Source: Terriglobia bacterium (lineage in GTDB: Bacteria; Acidobacteriota; Terriglobia; Bryobacterales; Bryobacteraceae). Taken from it: a stretch of 64,000 nucleotides of DNA. Position 1 is the stretch's first letter. The number at the start of each line of letters is the position of its first letter. Where the stretch lies: contig JAIQFI010000001.1 in assembly GCA_020073345.1 (NCBI GenBank), forward strand, positions 186,001-250,000. The letters are read 5' to 3'. Of this stretch, positions 36,464 to 46,141 are shown piece after piece. Made by a program: the position numbers and the translations under genes. A model generated the notes under the pieces. That model had not been told where the DNA came from. It did no database searches and saw only the letters and a list, made by a program, of their open reading frames with translations.

Positions 36464-39400
36464 ATGGCCCTGAAAAAGACGCCCGCTGCGTCCCAGCGAA
36501 CTTTTCCCATCGTCGGAGTGGGAGCGTCGGCCGGGGGCCTGGAAGCATTCCGGAGCCTGTTGCAGGCGCTGCCCGCGAGAACCGGCATGGCCTTTGTGCT
36601 GGTCCAGCACCTGGACCCGGAGCACGAGAGCCTGCTCACCAGGTTGCTCTCCCATGCCACCCGCATGCCCGTGACAGAGGTCACCGAAGGCGTCGCCGTC
36701 CAACCCGATCACGTGTATGTAATCCCGCCCAACAAAGCCCTGGGAATTCGCCACGGGGTTCTCCATCTGCTGGCGCGAAAAAGGCAAGACCCCAGGCACA
36801 TGCCGGTCGACTCTTTCTTTCACTCGCTGGCCGAAAACGAAGGCAGCAGGGCGATTGGAGTCATCCTTTCCGGAGTCGCCTCCGACGGAACACTCGGACT
36901 GGCAGCGATCAAAGCGGCGGGAGGAATCACCTTCGCCCAAGATTCAAGATCTGCGAAATACGATGGCATGCCGCGCAGCGCGATTGCCGCCGGATGCGTG
37001 GATTTCATCCTGCCGCCGGAAGGCATCGCCCGGGAGATCCGGCGCATCAGTCTGCATCCCTACCTGGGCACGCCGGATCATGCGGCGCCGGGGGGTGGCC
37101 GGGGCCAGCGTAGCGAAGACCTGCTCAAGATCTTCGCACTCCTGCGCAATGCCACCGACGTCGACTTCACCAACTACAAGCGCTCCACCATCAACCGGCG
37201 GATCGCCCGCCGCATGGTGCTGCACAAGATTTCGAGCCTCCGCCAGTATCTCAAGCACCTTCATGAAAATCGGACCGAGATCATGGCCCTGTGCGAGGAC
37301 CTGCTGATCCACGTCACCAGTTTTTTTCGCGAGCCGGATGCCTTCCGCGCGCTGAAGGACACCGTCTTGCCCAGGATCTTTCGCGGCAAGGCACCCGGCG
37401 AACCGCTGCGCGTCTGGGTGGCGGGCTGTTCCACGGGCGAGGAGGTGTACTCGATCGCCATCACGGTGCTGGAGTATTTGCAGCAACACAAAAGTTCCGT
37501 ACCGATTCAAATCTTCGGGACAGACGTCAGCGAGGCCGTCCTCGAGACCGCCCGGGCGGGAATCTATTCTGAAAGCGCCATGTCGACCGTCTCGGCGGCG
37601 CGCACGCGCGAATTCTTCGTCAGCGCCGACGGTGGGTACCAGATCATCAAGCGGGTTCGGGAAATGTGCATTTTTGCGCGCCAGGATCTGACCAAGGATC
37701 CTCCTTATTCGCGGCTGGACCTCTTGACCTGCCGGAATGTACTGATCTACATGGAGCCGGTGCTTCAGAAGAAGGTCATGACGTTCCTGCACTACGCACT
37801 GAAGCCGCATGGATTCCTGATGTTGGGAAAGTCCGAATCCATCAGCGGTTTTTCGGAGTTGTTCACACCCGTGGGACGAAAACACAAAATCTATTCGAAA
37901 AAGTCTTCCGGCAGTCGCACGGCTTTGGATATGCCCGCGGCGCACCCCAAGCACCCACCCGCGGAAACCTCAGAAACGGATGGGCCCACGCGGTTCGATC
38001 CTCAGAAGGAAGCGGACCGCATCGTGATGGACCACTACGCGCCCGCGGGCCTGGTGGCGGGCAGCGATCTCCAGATCCTGAACTTTCGAGGGAATGTGGC
38101 GCCGTATCTCGCGCCTTCACCGGGCCAGGCAAGCCTCAGCCTGCTCAACATGGTCCGGCCGGAGTTCGCGGTGGAGCTGCGAACCGCCATTCACCGGGCG
38201 GCAAAGCAGGACGTTCCCGTCCACAAAGAAGGCATCCTCATCAAGCGGAACGGCCAACTGAACGAAGTGAACCTGGAAGTGGTGCCCTTCAAGGCACATA
38301 CGGAGGAGCGATTCTTCCTGGTGCTGTTTCACGAGAGCCGCGTCCCGGATTCAGAAGAATCGGCGACGCCGGCCTCCAAAACAAAATCCCCCCGCAACGG
38401 CGGGCTGGAAGTGACCCGGCTCCAGCGGGAATTGCAGACCACCAAGGGACACCTGCAATCCATCATCGAAGAGCATGAAGCCACCAACGAAGAGCTGAAA
38501 TCCGCCAACGAGGAAGTCCTCTCGAGCAACGAGGAACTGCAAAGCACGAACGAGGAACTGGAGACCGCACAGGAAGAGTTGCAATCCAGCAACGAAGAGC
38601 TGGCGACCATCAATGAACAGCTTCAGAATCGCAACCAGGAACTGAGCCAGCTCAGCGACGACTGGACCAACCTGCTGAGCGGGCTCAACATTCCGGTAGT
38701 CATGCTGGGCAAGGACCGCCGCATCCGAAGGTTCACGGCGCCGGCCGAGAAGCTTCTGAACCTGCTCCCGGCCGACATCGGCCGGCTCATCAATCACATC
38801 CGGCCGAACGTGAAGATCCCCGACGCGGACGGGTTGATCGCAGAGGTGATGGAGAAAGTGAGCCAGAAGGAACTGGAGACTCAGGATCGCGACGGCCGCT
38901 GGTACTCGATGCGTCTGCGGCCGTACCGGACGGCCGACAACCGAATCGACGGCGTGCTGATGATTTTCATCGACATTCACGATCTCAAGATGACACAGGG
39001 GGCTTTGCGTGAAAAGAACAGCTTCTCCGAAGCGGTCATGGAATCGTCCGGAGCTTTGGTGATGGTGACCGACTCGGACGGCCGCGTGACGTCCTTCAAT
39101 CGTGCTTGTCAGATTGTCAGCGGGTGCAAACTGGAGGAACTGGCCGGCAAAGTCATCTGGGACAGTCCCCTGATCCCTAAGGAGGAAATCGAGGCGGAGC
39201 GAACCATCTACCGGCATCTGATGCGCGGGCGGGCTTCGCTCCAGCATGAAAATCACTGGGTCGCGAAAGACGGAGCGACACGATTGATCTCCTGGAACAT
39301 CGCGGCCATGCCTCACGCCGCCGGGCATCCCCACCACGTGGTCCGCATCGGGACGGATGTCACCGAGCGCCGAGAAATGGAGGCCGCGCTCCAAGCCGGC

Positions 39401-40090
39401 GAAACCGCGCTCCGTCAAAGCCAAGCGGAATTGCAAGCACTGGCCGGGGGCTTGGTCACCGCGCAGGAAGAGGAACGCGCGCACGTCGCGCGAGAGCTTC
39501 ATGACGACATCAGTCAGAAGCTGGCCACGCTGAATCTGGAAGCGGAGAGGACTCTGCGCGCGGAACGGCGGGATGACGGCAGCCTGCGCAACGAAATGGG
39601 GCTCTTGTGCCGCCGCCTGCGCGGGATTCTGCGCGACGTCGAGCAAACCGCCTACCAGTTGCATCCTTCTTCTCTCGATCATCTGGGGTTGTCCGTGGCG
39701 CTGAAGTCGTATTGTGCGGATTTCGGTAAACAAAACGGCATTGACATGCGCTGTACGGAGCGGAACCTGCCCCGCGCCATCCCCCCTCGCCTGGGGTTGA
39801 CCATCTACCGCGTGGTCCAGGAAGCGTTGCGCAACGTTGCCAAGCATTCCGGGGCACGCCGGGCGACCGTTTCCGTCGCTGGCAAGAATGGTGAAATCAT
39901 CCTGACCGTCAAGGATTCCGGCCGCGGATTCGACCCGGCGCGGTCCAAAAAGCGCGGGCTGGGGCTGATCAGCATGGAGGAACGGGTTAGGCAGGCCGGA
40001 GGCGTCTTTTCCGTGAAAACGACGCCCGGGGCTGGGGTCAAAATCGCCGTCCGCGTGCCCATCCCGGGAAACCGGGCGGGAAAGCGCTAG
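36464..40090 (+). CDS. CheB-CheR-PAS-histidine kinase fusion protein
   Basis: A 1208-residue multidomain sensor. Residues ~10-190 form a CheB methylesterase domain with the catalytic Ser, His and Asp regions (GVGASAGGLEAF, LVQHLDPEHESLL, VILSGVASDGTLG). Residues ~205-470 form a CheR methyltransferase (TSFFREPDAF, VWVAGCSTGEEVYS). A strong heptad coiled coil follows (about 652-732, repeated NEELxSxNEEL), then two PAS domains (~740-980) and a NarL-type kinase: HisKA_3 with the phospho-His in VARELHDDISQKL (about 1010) and a HATPase domain. CheB here lacks a receiver. It is cytoplasmic. The downstream NarL regulator at 40140 is the likely partner. Confidence 0.92.
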   Translation: MALKKTPAASQRTFPIVGVGASAGGLEAFRSLLQALPARTGMAFVLVQHLDPEHESLLTRLLSHATRMPVTEVTEGVAVQPDHVYVIPPNKALGIRHGVLHLLARKRQDPRHMPVDSFFHSLAENEGSRAIGVILSGVASDGTLGLAAIKAAGGITFAQDSRSAKYDGMPRSAIAAGCVDFILPPEGIAREIRRISLHPYLGTPDHAAPGGGRGQRSEDLLKIFALLRNATDVDFTNYKRSTINRRIARRMVLHKISSLRQYLKHLHENRTEIMALCEDLLIHVTSFFREPDAFRALKDTVLPRIFRGKAPGEPLRVWVAGCSTGEEVYSIAITVLEYLQQHKSSVPIQIFGTDVSEAVLETARAGIYSESAMSTVSAARTREFFVSADGGYQIIKRVREMCIFARQDLTKDPPYSRLDLLTCRNVLIYMEPVLQKKVMTFLHYALKPHGFLMLGKSESISGFSELFTPVGRKHKIYSKKSSGSRTALDMPAAHPKHPPAETSETDGPTRFDPQKEADRIVMDHYAPAGLVAGSDLQILNFRGNVAPYLAPSPGQASLSLLNMVRPEFAVELRTAIHRAAKQDVPVHKEGILIKRNGQLNEVNLEVVPFKAHTEERFFLVLFHESRVPDSEESATPASKTKSPRNGGLEVTRLQRELQTTKGHLQSIIEEHEATNEELKSANEEVLSSNEELQSTNEELETAQEELQSSNEELATINEQLQNRNQELSQLSDDWTNLLSGLNIPVVMLGKDRRIRRFTAPAEKLLNLLPADIGRLINHIRPNVKIPDADGLIAEVMEKVSQKELETQDRDGRWYSMRLRPYRTADNRIDGVLMIFIDIHDLKMTQGALREKNSFSEAVMESSGALVMVTDSDGRVTSFNRACQIVSGCKLEELAGKVIWDSPLIPKEEIEAERTIYRHLMRGRASLQHENHWVAKDGATRLISWNIAAMPHAAGHPHHVVRIGTDVTERREMEAALQAGETALRQSQAELQALAGGLVTAQEEERAHVARELHDDISQKLATLNLEAERTLRAERRDDGSLRNEMGLLCRRLRGILRDVEQTAYQLHPSSLDHLGLSVALKSYCADFGKQNGIDMRCTERNLPRAIPPRLGLTIYRVVQEALRNVAKHSGARRATVSVAGKNGEIILTVKDSGRGFDPARSKKRGLGLISMEERVRQAGGVFSVKTTPGAGVKIAVRVPIPGNRAGKR

Positions 40091-40139
40091 AATCCTAGGT
40101 GCACTACTCGATTGTGCAGTCCACCATGCGAAAGGCCAC

Positions 40140-40760
40140 TTGACGCGCCGGGCCAGAGTTCTACTGGCGGACGATCATCCGCTGTTTCTCGAGGGCGTTT
40201 GCCGTCTCCTCGAACACAAGTACGAAGTGGTAGGAACCGTGGCCGATGGCAAGGCCCTGGTTCTCGCGGCGCAACAACTTCGGCCGGACATCATCGTAAT
40301 GGACATCTCCATGCCGGAAATGAACGGCCTCGCGGCTGCTCAGGTCATCAGCAAGACCGTCCCATCCGCCAAGTTCATCGTTTTGTCCGTGCACACCGAA
40401 CAGGCATACGTCAGCGAGGCATTCCGGGTAGGCGCACGAGGCTACGTCTCAAAACGCGCCGCGGCGGCCGAACTGCTCACCGCGATCAAGCAGGTGCTGG
40501 AGGGACGCACGTACGTGACTCCGCTGGTCAACGCTGGGACGCCGGCGGTATCCAAGGACACAAAGCGGCTCACACTGCGGCAATTAGAAATCCTGCGGCT
40601 GGTGGCGGAGGGCTACCAAAACAAGGAAATCGCCGAGCTTCTCAAGATTTCAGTGAAAACCGTGGAATTCCACAAGACTCGCATTATGAGCGAGCTGGAC
40701 ATCCACACGCCTGCCGGATTGACTCGTTACGCCATCGATCACGGGATCGCCGCAGCCTAG
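40140..40760 (+). CDS. NarL-family response regulator, likely partner of the CheB-CheR-kinase
   Basis: A 206-residue regulator. The receiver has LLADDHPLF, the phospho-acceptor Asp in IIVMDISMPEMNG and the Lys in YVSKRAAAAELL. The C-terminal LuxR helix-turn-helix reads LTLRQLEILRLVAEGYQNKE and ISVKTVEFHKTRIMSELDIH. The start appears to be a TTG at 40140 giving MTRRARVLLADD; no ATG or GTG in this frame would keep the full receiver. The gene follows the kinase by 49 bases, and HisKA_3 kinases normally pair with NarL-type regulators, so a two-component pair is likely. Confidence 0.88.
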   Translation: MTRRARVLLADDHPLFLEGVCRLLEHKYEVVGTVADGKALVLAAQQLRPDIIVMDISMPEMNGLAAAQVISKTVPSAKFIVLSVHTEQAYVSEAFRVGARGYVSKRAAAAELLTAIKQVLEGRTYVTPLVNAGTPAVSKDTKRLTLRQLEILRLVAEGYQNKEIAELLKISVKTVEFHKTRIMSELDIHTPAGLTRYAIDHGIAAA

Positions 40761-40785
40761 GGTTCGACCTAGTTCCTCTCCACGG

Positions 40786-41139
40786 GTGAAGGCAGTGATA
40801 CTGGGCTCGGTGGCTCTCCGCAGTCAAAGCACGCCTCGAAAACGCCTGTTGGTGCATCTGTCTCAGGCCGTGGAAATGCTCGCCCTTAGGAGAGCGCCGA
40901 GCACCCACGTGGTACCGCTGAACGGCGGCTTGGACGGGAAGGTGACCGTCCAGTGTTTCGAGGTGAGCCGCCACGAGTTCACGCATTTCGAGAACGTGTC
41001 CGAGGCCCTCATGAGGCTCGATATGGGCACCTATGGAAGGTGCACGCGCTGCGGCGGGCGTATCGAGGACGACGTGCTGGCCGAGACGCCGTTGGCTACC
41101 CGGTGCCTGGAATGCGCGGTTCAAGGACCCCAGCCGTAA
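40786..41139 (+). CDS. DksA/TraR-type C4 zinc-finger protein
   Basis: A 117-residue protein whose C-terminal third carries a canonical DksA/TraR zinc finger, CTRC then 17 residues then CLEC, within YGRCTRCGGRIEDDV. It is preceded by FENVSEALMRLDMGTYGRC, where the MRLDxGTYGxC pattern matches the family. The N-terminal ~50 residues (LLVHLSQAVEMLA, VTVQCFEVSRHEF) do not look like the long DksA coiled coil, so binding in the RNA polymerase secondary channel is uncertain. It begins at GTG and lies 25 bases after the response regulator. Its last 19 bases overlap the opposing debranching enzyme gene. Confidence 0.75.
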   Translation: MKAVILGSVALRSQSTPRKRLLVHLSQAVEMLALRRAPSTHVVPLNGGLDGKVTVQCFEVSRHEFTHFENVSEALMRLDMGTYGRCTRCGGRIEDDVLAETPLATRCLECAVQGPQP

Positions 41140-42917
41140 TCCGCTTTTACTCGCGCGACTTCCGCCACACTCCAGGCCTGCGCCGGGCAACCACGCGGAT
41201 ACCGAGGTTCTTCCGCGTCATAGATCTCGGCGATAGAGCCGACGCAGCCGGTTTGGGCCGCTTCGGCCTCCAGCTTCGCAACCAGATCCCGGCAGTACGC
41301 AAGATTCGCCTCTGTTTTTCCGAAGGCTGCCAAATAGGCGTCGATAAACGGGCCTAGCAGCCAGGGCCAAACCGTGCCTTGATGGTAAGCTCCGTCGCGC
41401 TCGACCGGAGAACCCTGGTAATGGGGCTTGTAACCGGGATCGGAACACTCCAGTGTGCGAAGGCCTACGGACGTCAGCAGCTCACGCTCGACGATCCGGA
41501 CGACCCCTTGCTGCTGATCACCTTGCAGGAGCCCGAAGGGCAGACTGACCGCGAAGATCTGGTTCGGGCGAAGCTTGGCGACCGGGCCTTCAGGACCCAA
41601 TACATCGTACAAGCACTCACGCTGGGGATTCCAGAAGGCCGCTCGAAAACTGTCGCGGACGTGATCGGCCTCGGCGCGGTAGCCCTCCGCGGCGGGATCG
41701 TCCAGTATCTTTCCCCATTTGGCCATGAGACACAACGCGCCGTGCCAGAGTGCGTTGATTTCCACCGGTTTGCCGTGACGGGGCGTAACGATCCAGTCGC
41801 CGACTTTGGCATCCATCCACGTGAGCTGCGTGTTTTGCGAACCCGCAGCCAATAGATGGTCCAAGAGATCGACTTTGATATCGAACCAGGTGCCACGCCG
41901 GTGCCAATCGATGATCTCCTTCGCGGCCGGGTAGAACACGTCGCGAAGAAACACTTTGTCACCGCTGGCATTAAGCAACGCGCGGACGGCCTGGAACATC
42001 CACAGGGTTGCGTCGGCTGTGTTGTACTCGGGCGTCTCGCCGGCGTCAGGAAAACGATTGGGGATTATTCCTTGATTGCGGAATTGGAGAAAGCCTTCGA
42101 TGATCTGGCGTGCTTCATCGAGACGCCCGGGTGCGATCAACAGTCCCGGCAGGCTGATCATGGTATCGCGGCCCCAGTCGGTGAACCAGGGATAGCCGGC
42201 GATGATGGTGGGCTTGCCGTCGGCGCGGCGGACGATGAAGGGATCGCGTTTTCCAGGCGGCTCAATCGCATCGGTCTGATCGATCGAAGCGCACACGGGA
42301 GTCCATTCCCCGGGCCGTAAATCCATCGTCAGGACGCCGGGTGTGAACAGATCCTCGCGGAAATCGAGTCCGCGGTCGAGCTCGGCCAGATACTCGATGT
42401 TGAGATACCAGCGCGGATCTTGGGTGAACGCGCCTGCAGAGCGGAATTCGAGCGGCGGCAAACCTGCATAGGGGGACGAATCGGCATGCCTGAGCGAGTG
42501 ATAGTCGCGGTAAGCCAGAAAGGGCCGGATCCGGAGCATCGCGGCGTGGTCACAGCGATAGCGAACCACGACTGCCTGCCTGCCAGGGACCAAGAATATC
42601 TGCCGCTCGAATTTGACGCCAGCGAGATCGTAGCCCCACGTGGCGCAGGGGTCCGTGCGAAAACCTTCCAGAAACTCGAGGCCGTCACTCACCAGCTTGC
42701 CGGGATACTGGCAACTGCCGAGCGCAAAGGTCCGGTCGCCAGCCACAACTTCTTCTTCGAAGCGCGAAAGCAGAGCGTAGCGTTCGGTGGGAGGCTTCAG
42801 CGACGCGACCAGTAGGGCGTGATACCGCCTGGTATTGAGTCCGGCGACGGTGCCCATGGCGAACGCGCCGGTGCCGTTGGTTTCGAGCCACTCGCGTTGG
42901 CCCGACCCTTGCATCAT
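41121..42917 (-). CDS. Glycogen debranching enzyme (amylo-alpha-1,6-glucosidase, GH133)
   Basis: A 598-residue enzyme. The N-terminal domain begins EWLETNGTGAFAMGTVAGLN with RRYHALLVA, typical of the GDE N-terminal domain. The (alpha/alpha)6 catalytic domain has GYPWFTDWGRDTMISLPGLL near residue 249, FPDAGETPEYNTADATLWM and the closing DGAYHQGTVWPWLLGPFIDA. It hydrolyses alpha-1,6 branch glucose in limit dextrin. Its ATG (two in tandem, 42917 and 42914) overlaps the rapZ stop as ATGA, so it is coupled to rapZ, an unusual neighbour. Length is near the family norm of 600-700. Confidence 0.9.
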   Translation of the reverse strand: MMQGSGQREWLETNGTGAFAMGTVAGLNTRRYHALLVASLKPPTERYALLSRFEEEVVAGDRTFALGSCQYPGKLVSDGLEFLEGFRTDPCATWGYDLAGVKFERQIFLVPGRQAVVVRYRCDHAAMLRIRPFLAYRDYHSLRHADSSPYAGLPPLEFRSAGAFTQDPRWYLNIEYLAELDRGLDFREDLFTPGVLTMDLRPGEWTPVCASIDQTDAIEPPGKRDPFIVRRADGKPTIIAGYPWFTDWGRDTMISLPGLLIAPGRLDEARQIIEGFLQFRNQGIIPNRFPDAGETPEYNTADATLWMFQAVRALLNASGDKVFLRDVFYPAAKEIIDWHRRGTWFDIKVDLLDHLLAAGSQNTQLTWMDAKVGDWIVTPRHGKPVEINALWHGALCLMAKWGKILDDPAAEGYRAEADHVRDSFRAAFWNPQRECLYDVLGPEGPVAKLRPNQIFAVSLPFGLLQGDQQQGVVRIVERELLTSVGLRTLECSDPGYKPHYQGSPVERDGAYHQGTVWPWLLGPFIDAYLAAFGKTEANLAYCRDLVAKLEAEAAQTGCVGSIAEIYDAEEPRYPRGCPAQAWSVAEVARVKADYGWGP

Positions 42918-43807
42918 TTGGTCACGTCGCGATGGGTTTCCTTGACGCGATATCCGGCCTGGGTGAGCCGCTTGCGAAGCTCGTGGGCGATCATCACGCT
43001 GCGATGGTGCCCGCCGGTACAGCCGAACGAGATGGTGAGATAGCTCTTGCCTTCTTCGATGTAATGCGGCAAAAGGTAGATCAGCAGCTCGGAGATGCGC
43101 TCGATGAACTCCTGGGTTTGAGGGAATGAGCGGATGTAGCGCGCCACGCTGGGGTTCTTGCCGGTCAGTTTCTTGAATGCCGGAATGTAGTTCGGATTGG
43201 GCAGGAAGCGAACATCGAATATCAGGTCGCTGTCAGCCGGCACTCCGTGACGATACCCGAAGCTGATGATGTGCACCAGGATGCCGGACGGCCCGGGACG
43301 CTGGCCGCCAAAGGTGGAGTGAATGGTCTCGCGCAGCTCGTGCACATTGAACTTGCTGGTGTTGATAATGGGCTCGGCCAGAGCGCGGATGGGCTTCAGG
43401 CGCTCGCGCTCCCGGAGGATGCTGGCCGCCACGCTTTGACCCGTCCCCAGGGGGTGGGGACGGCGCGTTTCGCTGAAGCGGCGGATCAGGGCGGAGTCGT
43501 CGGCGTCGAGGAAAACCAGCCGGGTGGGCACCAGCCGGCGGATGCGATTGAACAGCTTGGGAAACTTCTCGAGCGCGGTGCCCTCGCGGATATCCACAAC
43601 CATAGCAGCCCGCCGGATGTTCGTGGCGTTTTTGACCAGCTCGGCGAATTTCGGAATCAGGTCGATGGGCAGGTTGTCCACCGAATAGTAGCCCAGATCT
43701 TCCAGGGCCTTGAGCACCGTACCTTTACCGGACCCGCTCAGACCGGTGATGATCACCAGCTCGGTTTTATCGACCGGGCGCGGGGGTCGCGGAGAGGGTT
43801 CCGGCAT
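42914..43807 (-). CDS. rapZ: RNase adapter RapZ / YvcJ-type nucleotide-binding protein
   Basis: A 297-residue P-loop protein. Walker A is ITGLSGSGKGTVLKALEDLG, followed by YYSVDNLPIDLIPKF, LVFLDADDSALIRRFSETRR and the C-terminal signatures FDVRFLPNPNYIP and SFGCTGGHHRSVMIAHELRK. In enterobacteria RapZ controls glmS through small RNAs; in others (YvcJ) its role differs, so function here is inferred. It sits downstream of hpf by nine bases in the common rpoN-hpf-rapZ neighbourhood. PTS proteins that often lie here are absent from this stretch. Confidence 0.93.
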   Translation of the reverse strand: MPEPSPRPPRPVDKTELVIITGLSGSGKGTVLKALEDLGYYSVDNLPIDLIPKFAELVKNATNIRRAAMVVDIREGTALEKFPKLFNRIRRLVPTRLVFLDADDSALIRRFSETRRPHPLGTGQSVAASILRERERLKPIRALAEPIINTSKFNVHELRETIHSTFGGQRPGPSGILVHIISFGYRHGVPADSDLIFDVRFLPNPNYIPAFKKLTGKNPSVARYIRSFPQTQEFIERISELLIYLLPHYIEEGKSYLTISFGCTGGHHRSVMIAHELRKRLTQAGYRVKETHRDVTK

Positions 43808-43816
43808 TGTGCAGAA

Positions 43817-44371
43817 TCAGGATTCGATCAGGTCGAAGTGTCCGTCGCGCCGGCGCACCAGCACGCAGAGGCCCTCGCGTTCGGAATCGCGATCGGCATC
43901 GCGATACACAAGGTAGTCGCGATTCTGGTCCATTTCCAACAGAGCCTCATCGAGCGTCATGGGTTTGCGCCGCCCCACCCCATTCACCCTGAAAACTCGT
44001 TTCGCGAGGGTCTCGCCGCCGGGCCCAGCGCTGGCTTCGCCCGGAGATTCAGCGGACCGCCCCTCGCCCTTGTGCCGATGTGTCGCGCGCCACTTCGTCC
44101 GCTGCTTCACAGCCTGACTGTCCAGCTTCGCGAGCGCCGCGGAAAGGGCGGTGAACAGGTCGATATCCGAGCCATGGCCCACCAGCTTGTGATCGTGAAA
44201 TTGCAGCGTGACTTCCGCGCAGCACATGCGCCGTTCCTGGGTCACGATCACGTGAGCCTCGCGCTCGCCTCGCCCGTCCAGAAGCTTGGCTAGCTTGGCG
44301 AACTTGCCATCCAGCTTCTGCTGGATCTTGACAGGCAATGCATGGGGCATTCCCTTGTAAGTGACTCTCAT
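43817..44371 (-). CDS. hpf: Long-form ribosome hibernation promoting factor
   Basis: A 184-residue HPF/RaiA protein. The N-terminal ribosome-binding domain covers residues 1-100 (KIQQKLDGKFAKLAKLLDGR, AEVTLQFHDHKLVGHGS), and a long linker leads to the C-terminal dimerisation domain (KPMTLDEALLEMDQNRDYLV, ending VRRRDGHFDLIES). The long form pairs two 70S ribosomes as inactive 100S dimers. It lies 14 bases after rpoN, the usual neighbour. AAGGA lies about 12 bases before the ATG. Confidence 0.93.
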   Translation of the reverse strand: MRVTYKGMPHALPVKIQQKLDGKFAKLAKLLDGRGEREAHVIVTQERRMCCAEVTLQFHDHKLVGHGSDIDLFTALSAALAKLDSQAVKQRTKWRATHRHKGEGRSAESPGEASAGPGGETLAKRVFRVNGVGRRKPMTLDEALLEMDQNRDYLVYRDADRDSEREGLCVLVRRRDGHFDLIES

Positions 44372-44385
44372 ACATTTAACGGTCC

Positions 44386-46005
44386 TTAGGAACGCACCCG
44401 GCGCTGATGAGTAGACGGAATGCGCATGTCCTCGCGGTACTTGGCGACGGTACGGCGAGTGACTTCGATTCCCTCCCCCTGCAGGCGCTCGGTGATCTGT
44501 TCGTCAGTCAGCGGATGCATGGGATCTTCCTCCTCAATCATCTTCTTGACTCTACGCTTCAGAATCAGCAGCGGCGTGGCGCCGCCGCCAGGGCCCTGTA
44601 CGGCCTCGGAGAAAAAGTACCGCAGCTCAAAAACGCCCTGGGGAGTGTGCGCATATTTGTTGGAAACGGCGCGGCTCACCGTGGAAGGATGCACGCCAAT
44701 CTCCTCGGCGATTTCCTTGATCATCATGGGCTTCAGTTGATCGATCCCGAACTCCAGGAAATCCATCTGGCGGCGCACCACCGACTGGCAGACTTTGAGA
44801 ATGGTCTGCTTGCGCTGCTCGATATTCTTCATGAGTTGGATGGCCGAGGCGTAGCGTTCTTTTATATAACTTCGGACTTCCCGGTTAGGCTCCTGCTCGC
44901 GATCGAGCATGCGGCGGTATTGCGGATTCAGTCGAAGCTGCGGAACATCGTCGTCGCTGATCTGGATGAGATAATCCTCGCCGTCCTTGGAGATGTAGAC
45001 GTCCGGCTCCACCTGGCGCGCTCCCGGGCCCGAATAACGCAGGCCCGGCCGGGGATCCAGGTGCTTGATCACGTCGAGCGCGATCTGAATGTGTTCCATC
45101 GGGCGCTTGAGCAGCCGGGCCAGCTCCTTGGGTTGCCGGGTTTCCACCAGTTTCAGGTGATCGAACACGACTTGCCACGCCACGCCGTCCTTGGCGCCGC
45201 GGCTTTCGAGCTGCAGCAGGAGGCACTCGCGAAGGTCGGATGCAGCCACACCCGCGGGGTCGAGCGTTTGCACCACGTGAATGGCTTCCTTGACCTCCTC
45301 CAGCTTGTGACCGCCTTCAGCCGCCATCTCTTCGGGGCTCGACAGGAGATAACCGTTTTCGTCCAGGTTGCCGACCACGCCGTCCGCGGCGTCCCGAACT
45401 TCTTCGCTAAGGGCGATCAGGGAAAGTTGCGAATGCAGGTGGTCGGACAGGGTGACGGGCGAGGAGAGGAAGGTTTCAAAAGACGGTTTGTCGACGTTTT
45501 CGGAAGCGGGGCTCTTGTAACCAGGATCGAGATAGTCGTCGAAGTAGGAACCGAAGTCGATTTCGTCGAAGGGGTCGGCTGGCGCGGGCGCCTCGGCGGT
45601 TTCAGGAGCCGTGGTGTTAGCGGCCGCGTCGGCGGCGGGGCTCGCCGGAGCTTCGACTTCCGCATGTTCGACAACAGGGACGTTGGCTGAATCGACACCT
45701 TCGGTGGTGTAGGCGCCATCCGACACGTCCACTTCCACCGGACCGGAGGTTACATCGAGGATGGATTGGTCGGCGGGATCGGCCATGCGCTCGGCCTCGA
45801 GCAGCGGCTGCAATTCTTCGGGAGTCAGTTCTTCGCCGCCCTCGCCGGATTCTTCAAGAACGGGGTTCTGGGAGATTTCCGCCTGAATCATGTCCTTCAG
45901 TTCCAGACGGTTCAGTTGCAGCAGGCTGACCATCTGCACCAGCCCGGGCGTAAGGATCTGCTTCTGCTGGACCCTTACCTGCAGTCTGGGGGAGAGTGAA
46001 CTCAT
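44386..46005 (-). CDS. rpoN: RNA polymerase sigma-54 factor
   Basis: A 539-residue sigma-54. Region I is Gln/Leu-rich (SLSPRLQVRVQQKQILTPGL VQMVSLLQLNRLEL), region II is an acidic, extended stretch (about 60-165), the core-binding domain includes DPAGVAASDLRECLLLQL, the helix-turn-helix is IGVHPSTVSRAVSNKYAHTP, and the RpoN box is RRTVAKYREDMRIPS near the C terminus. It recognises -24/-12 promoters and needs an enhancer-binding ATPase. It is the first gene of rpoN-hpf-rapZ. Region II is longer than in E. coli. Confidence 0.96.
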   Translation of the reverse strand: MSSLSPRLQVRVQQKQILTPGLVQMVSLLQLNRLELKDMIQAEISQNPVLEESGEGGEELTPEELQPLLEAERMADPADQSILDVTSGPVEVDVSDGAYTTEGVDSANVPVVEHAEVEAPASPAADAAANTTAPETAEAPAPADPFDEIDFGSYFDDYLDPGYKSPASENVDKPSFETFLSSPVTLSDHLHSQLSLIALSEEVRDAADGVVGNLDENGYLLSSPEEMAAEGGHKLEEVKEAIHVVQTLDPAGVAASDLRECLLLQLESRGAKDGVAWQVVFDHLKLVETRQPKELARLLKRPMEHIQIALDVIKHLDPRPGLRYSGPGARQVEPDVYISKDGEDYLIQISDDDVPQLRLNPQYRRMLDREQEPNREVRSYIKERYASAIQLMKNIEQRKQTILKVCQSVVRRQMDFLEFGIDQLKPMMIKEIAEEIGVHPSTVSRAVSNKYAHTPQGVFELRYFFSEAVQGPGGGATPLLILKRRVKKMIEEEDPMHPLTDEQITERLQGEGIEVTRRTVAKYREDMRIPSTHQRRVRS

Positions 46006-46141
46006 GACTCACTTCGAGTTTATCACTGGCTGTTAGATGCGCGTCGTGCCAACTTGCGTTACGGGAAATGCCCTTCGAGGTCTACCACATGCAGATCCTG
46101 ACGAGCTGGAGCCGCGGGGACATCCGCGACAATTCCAGCGG

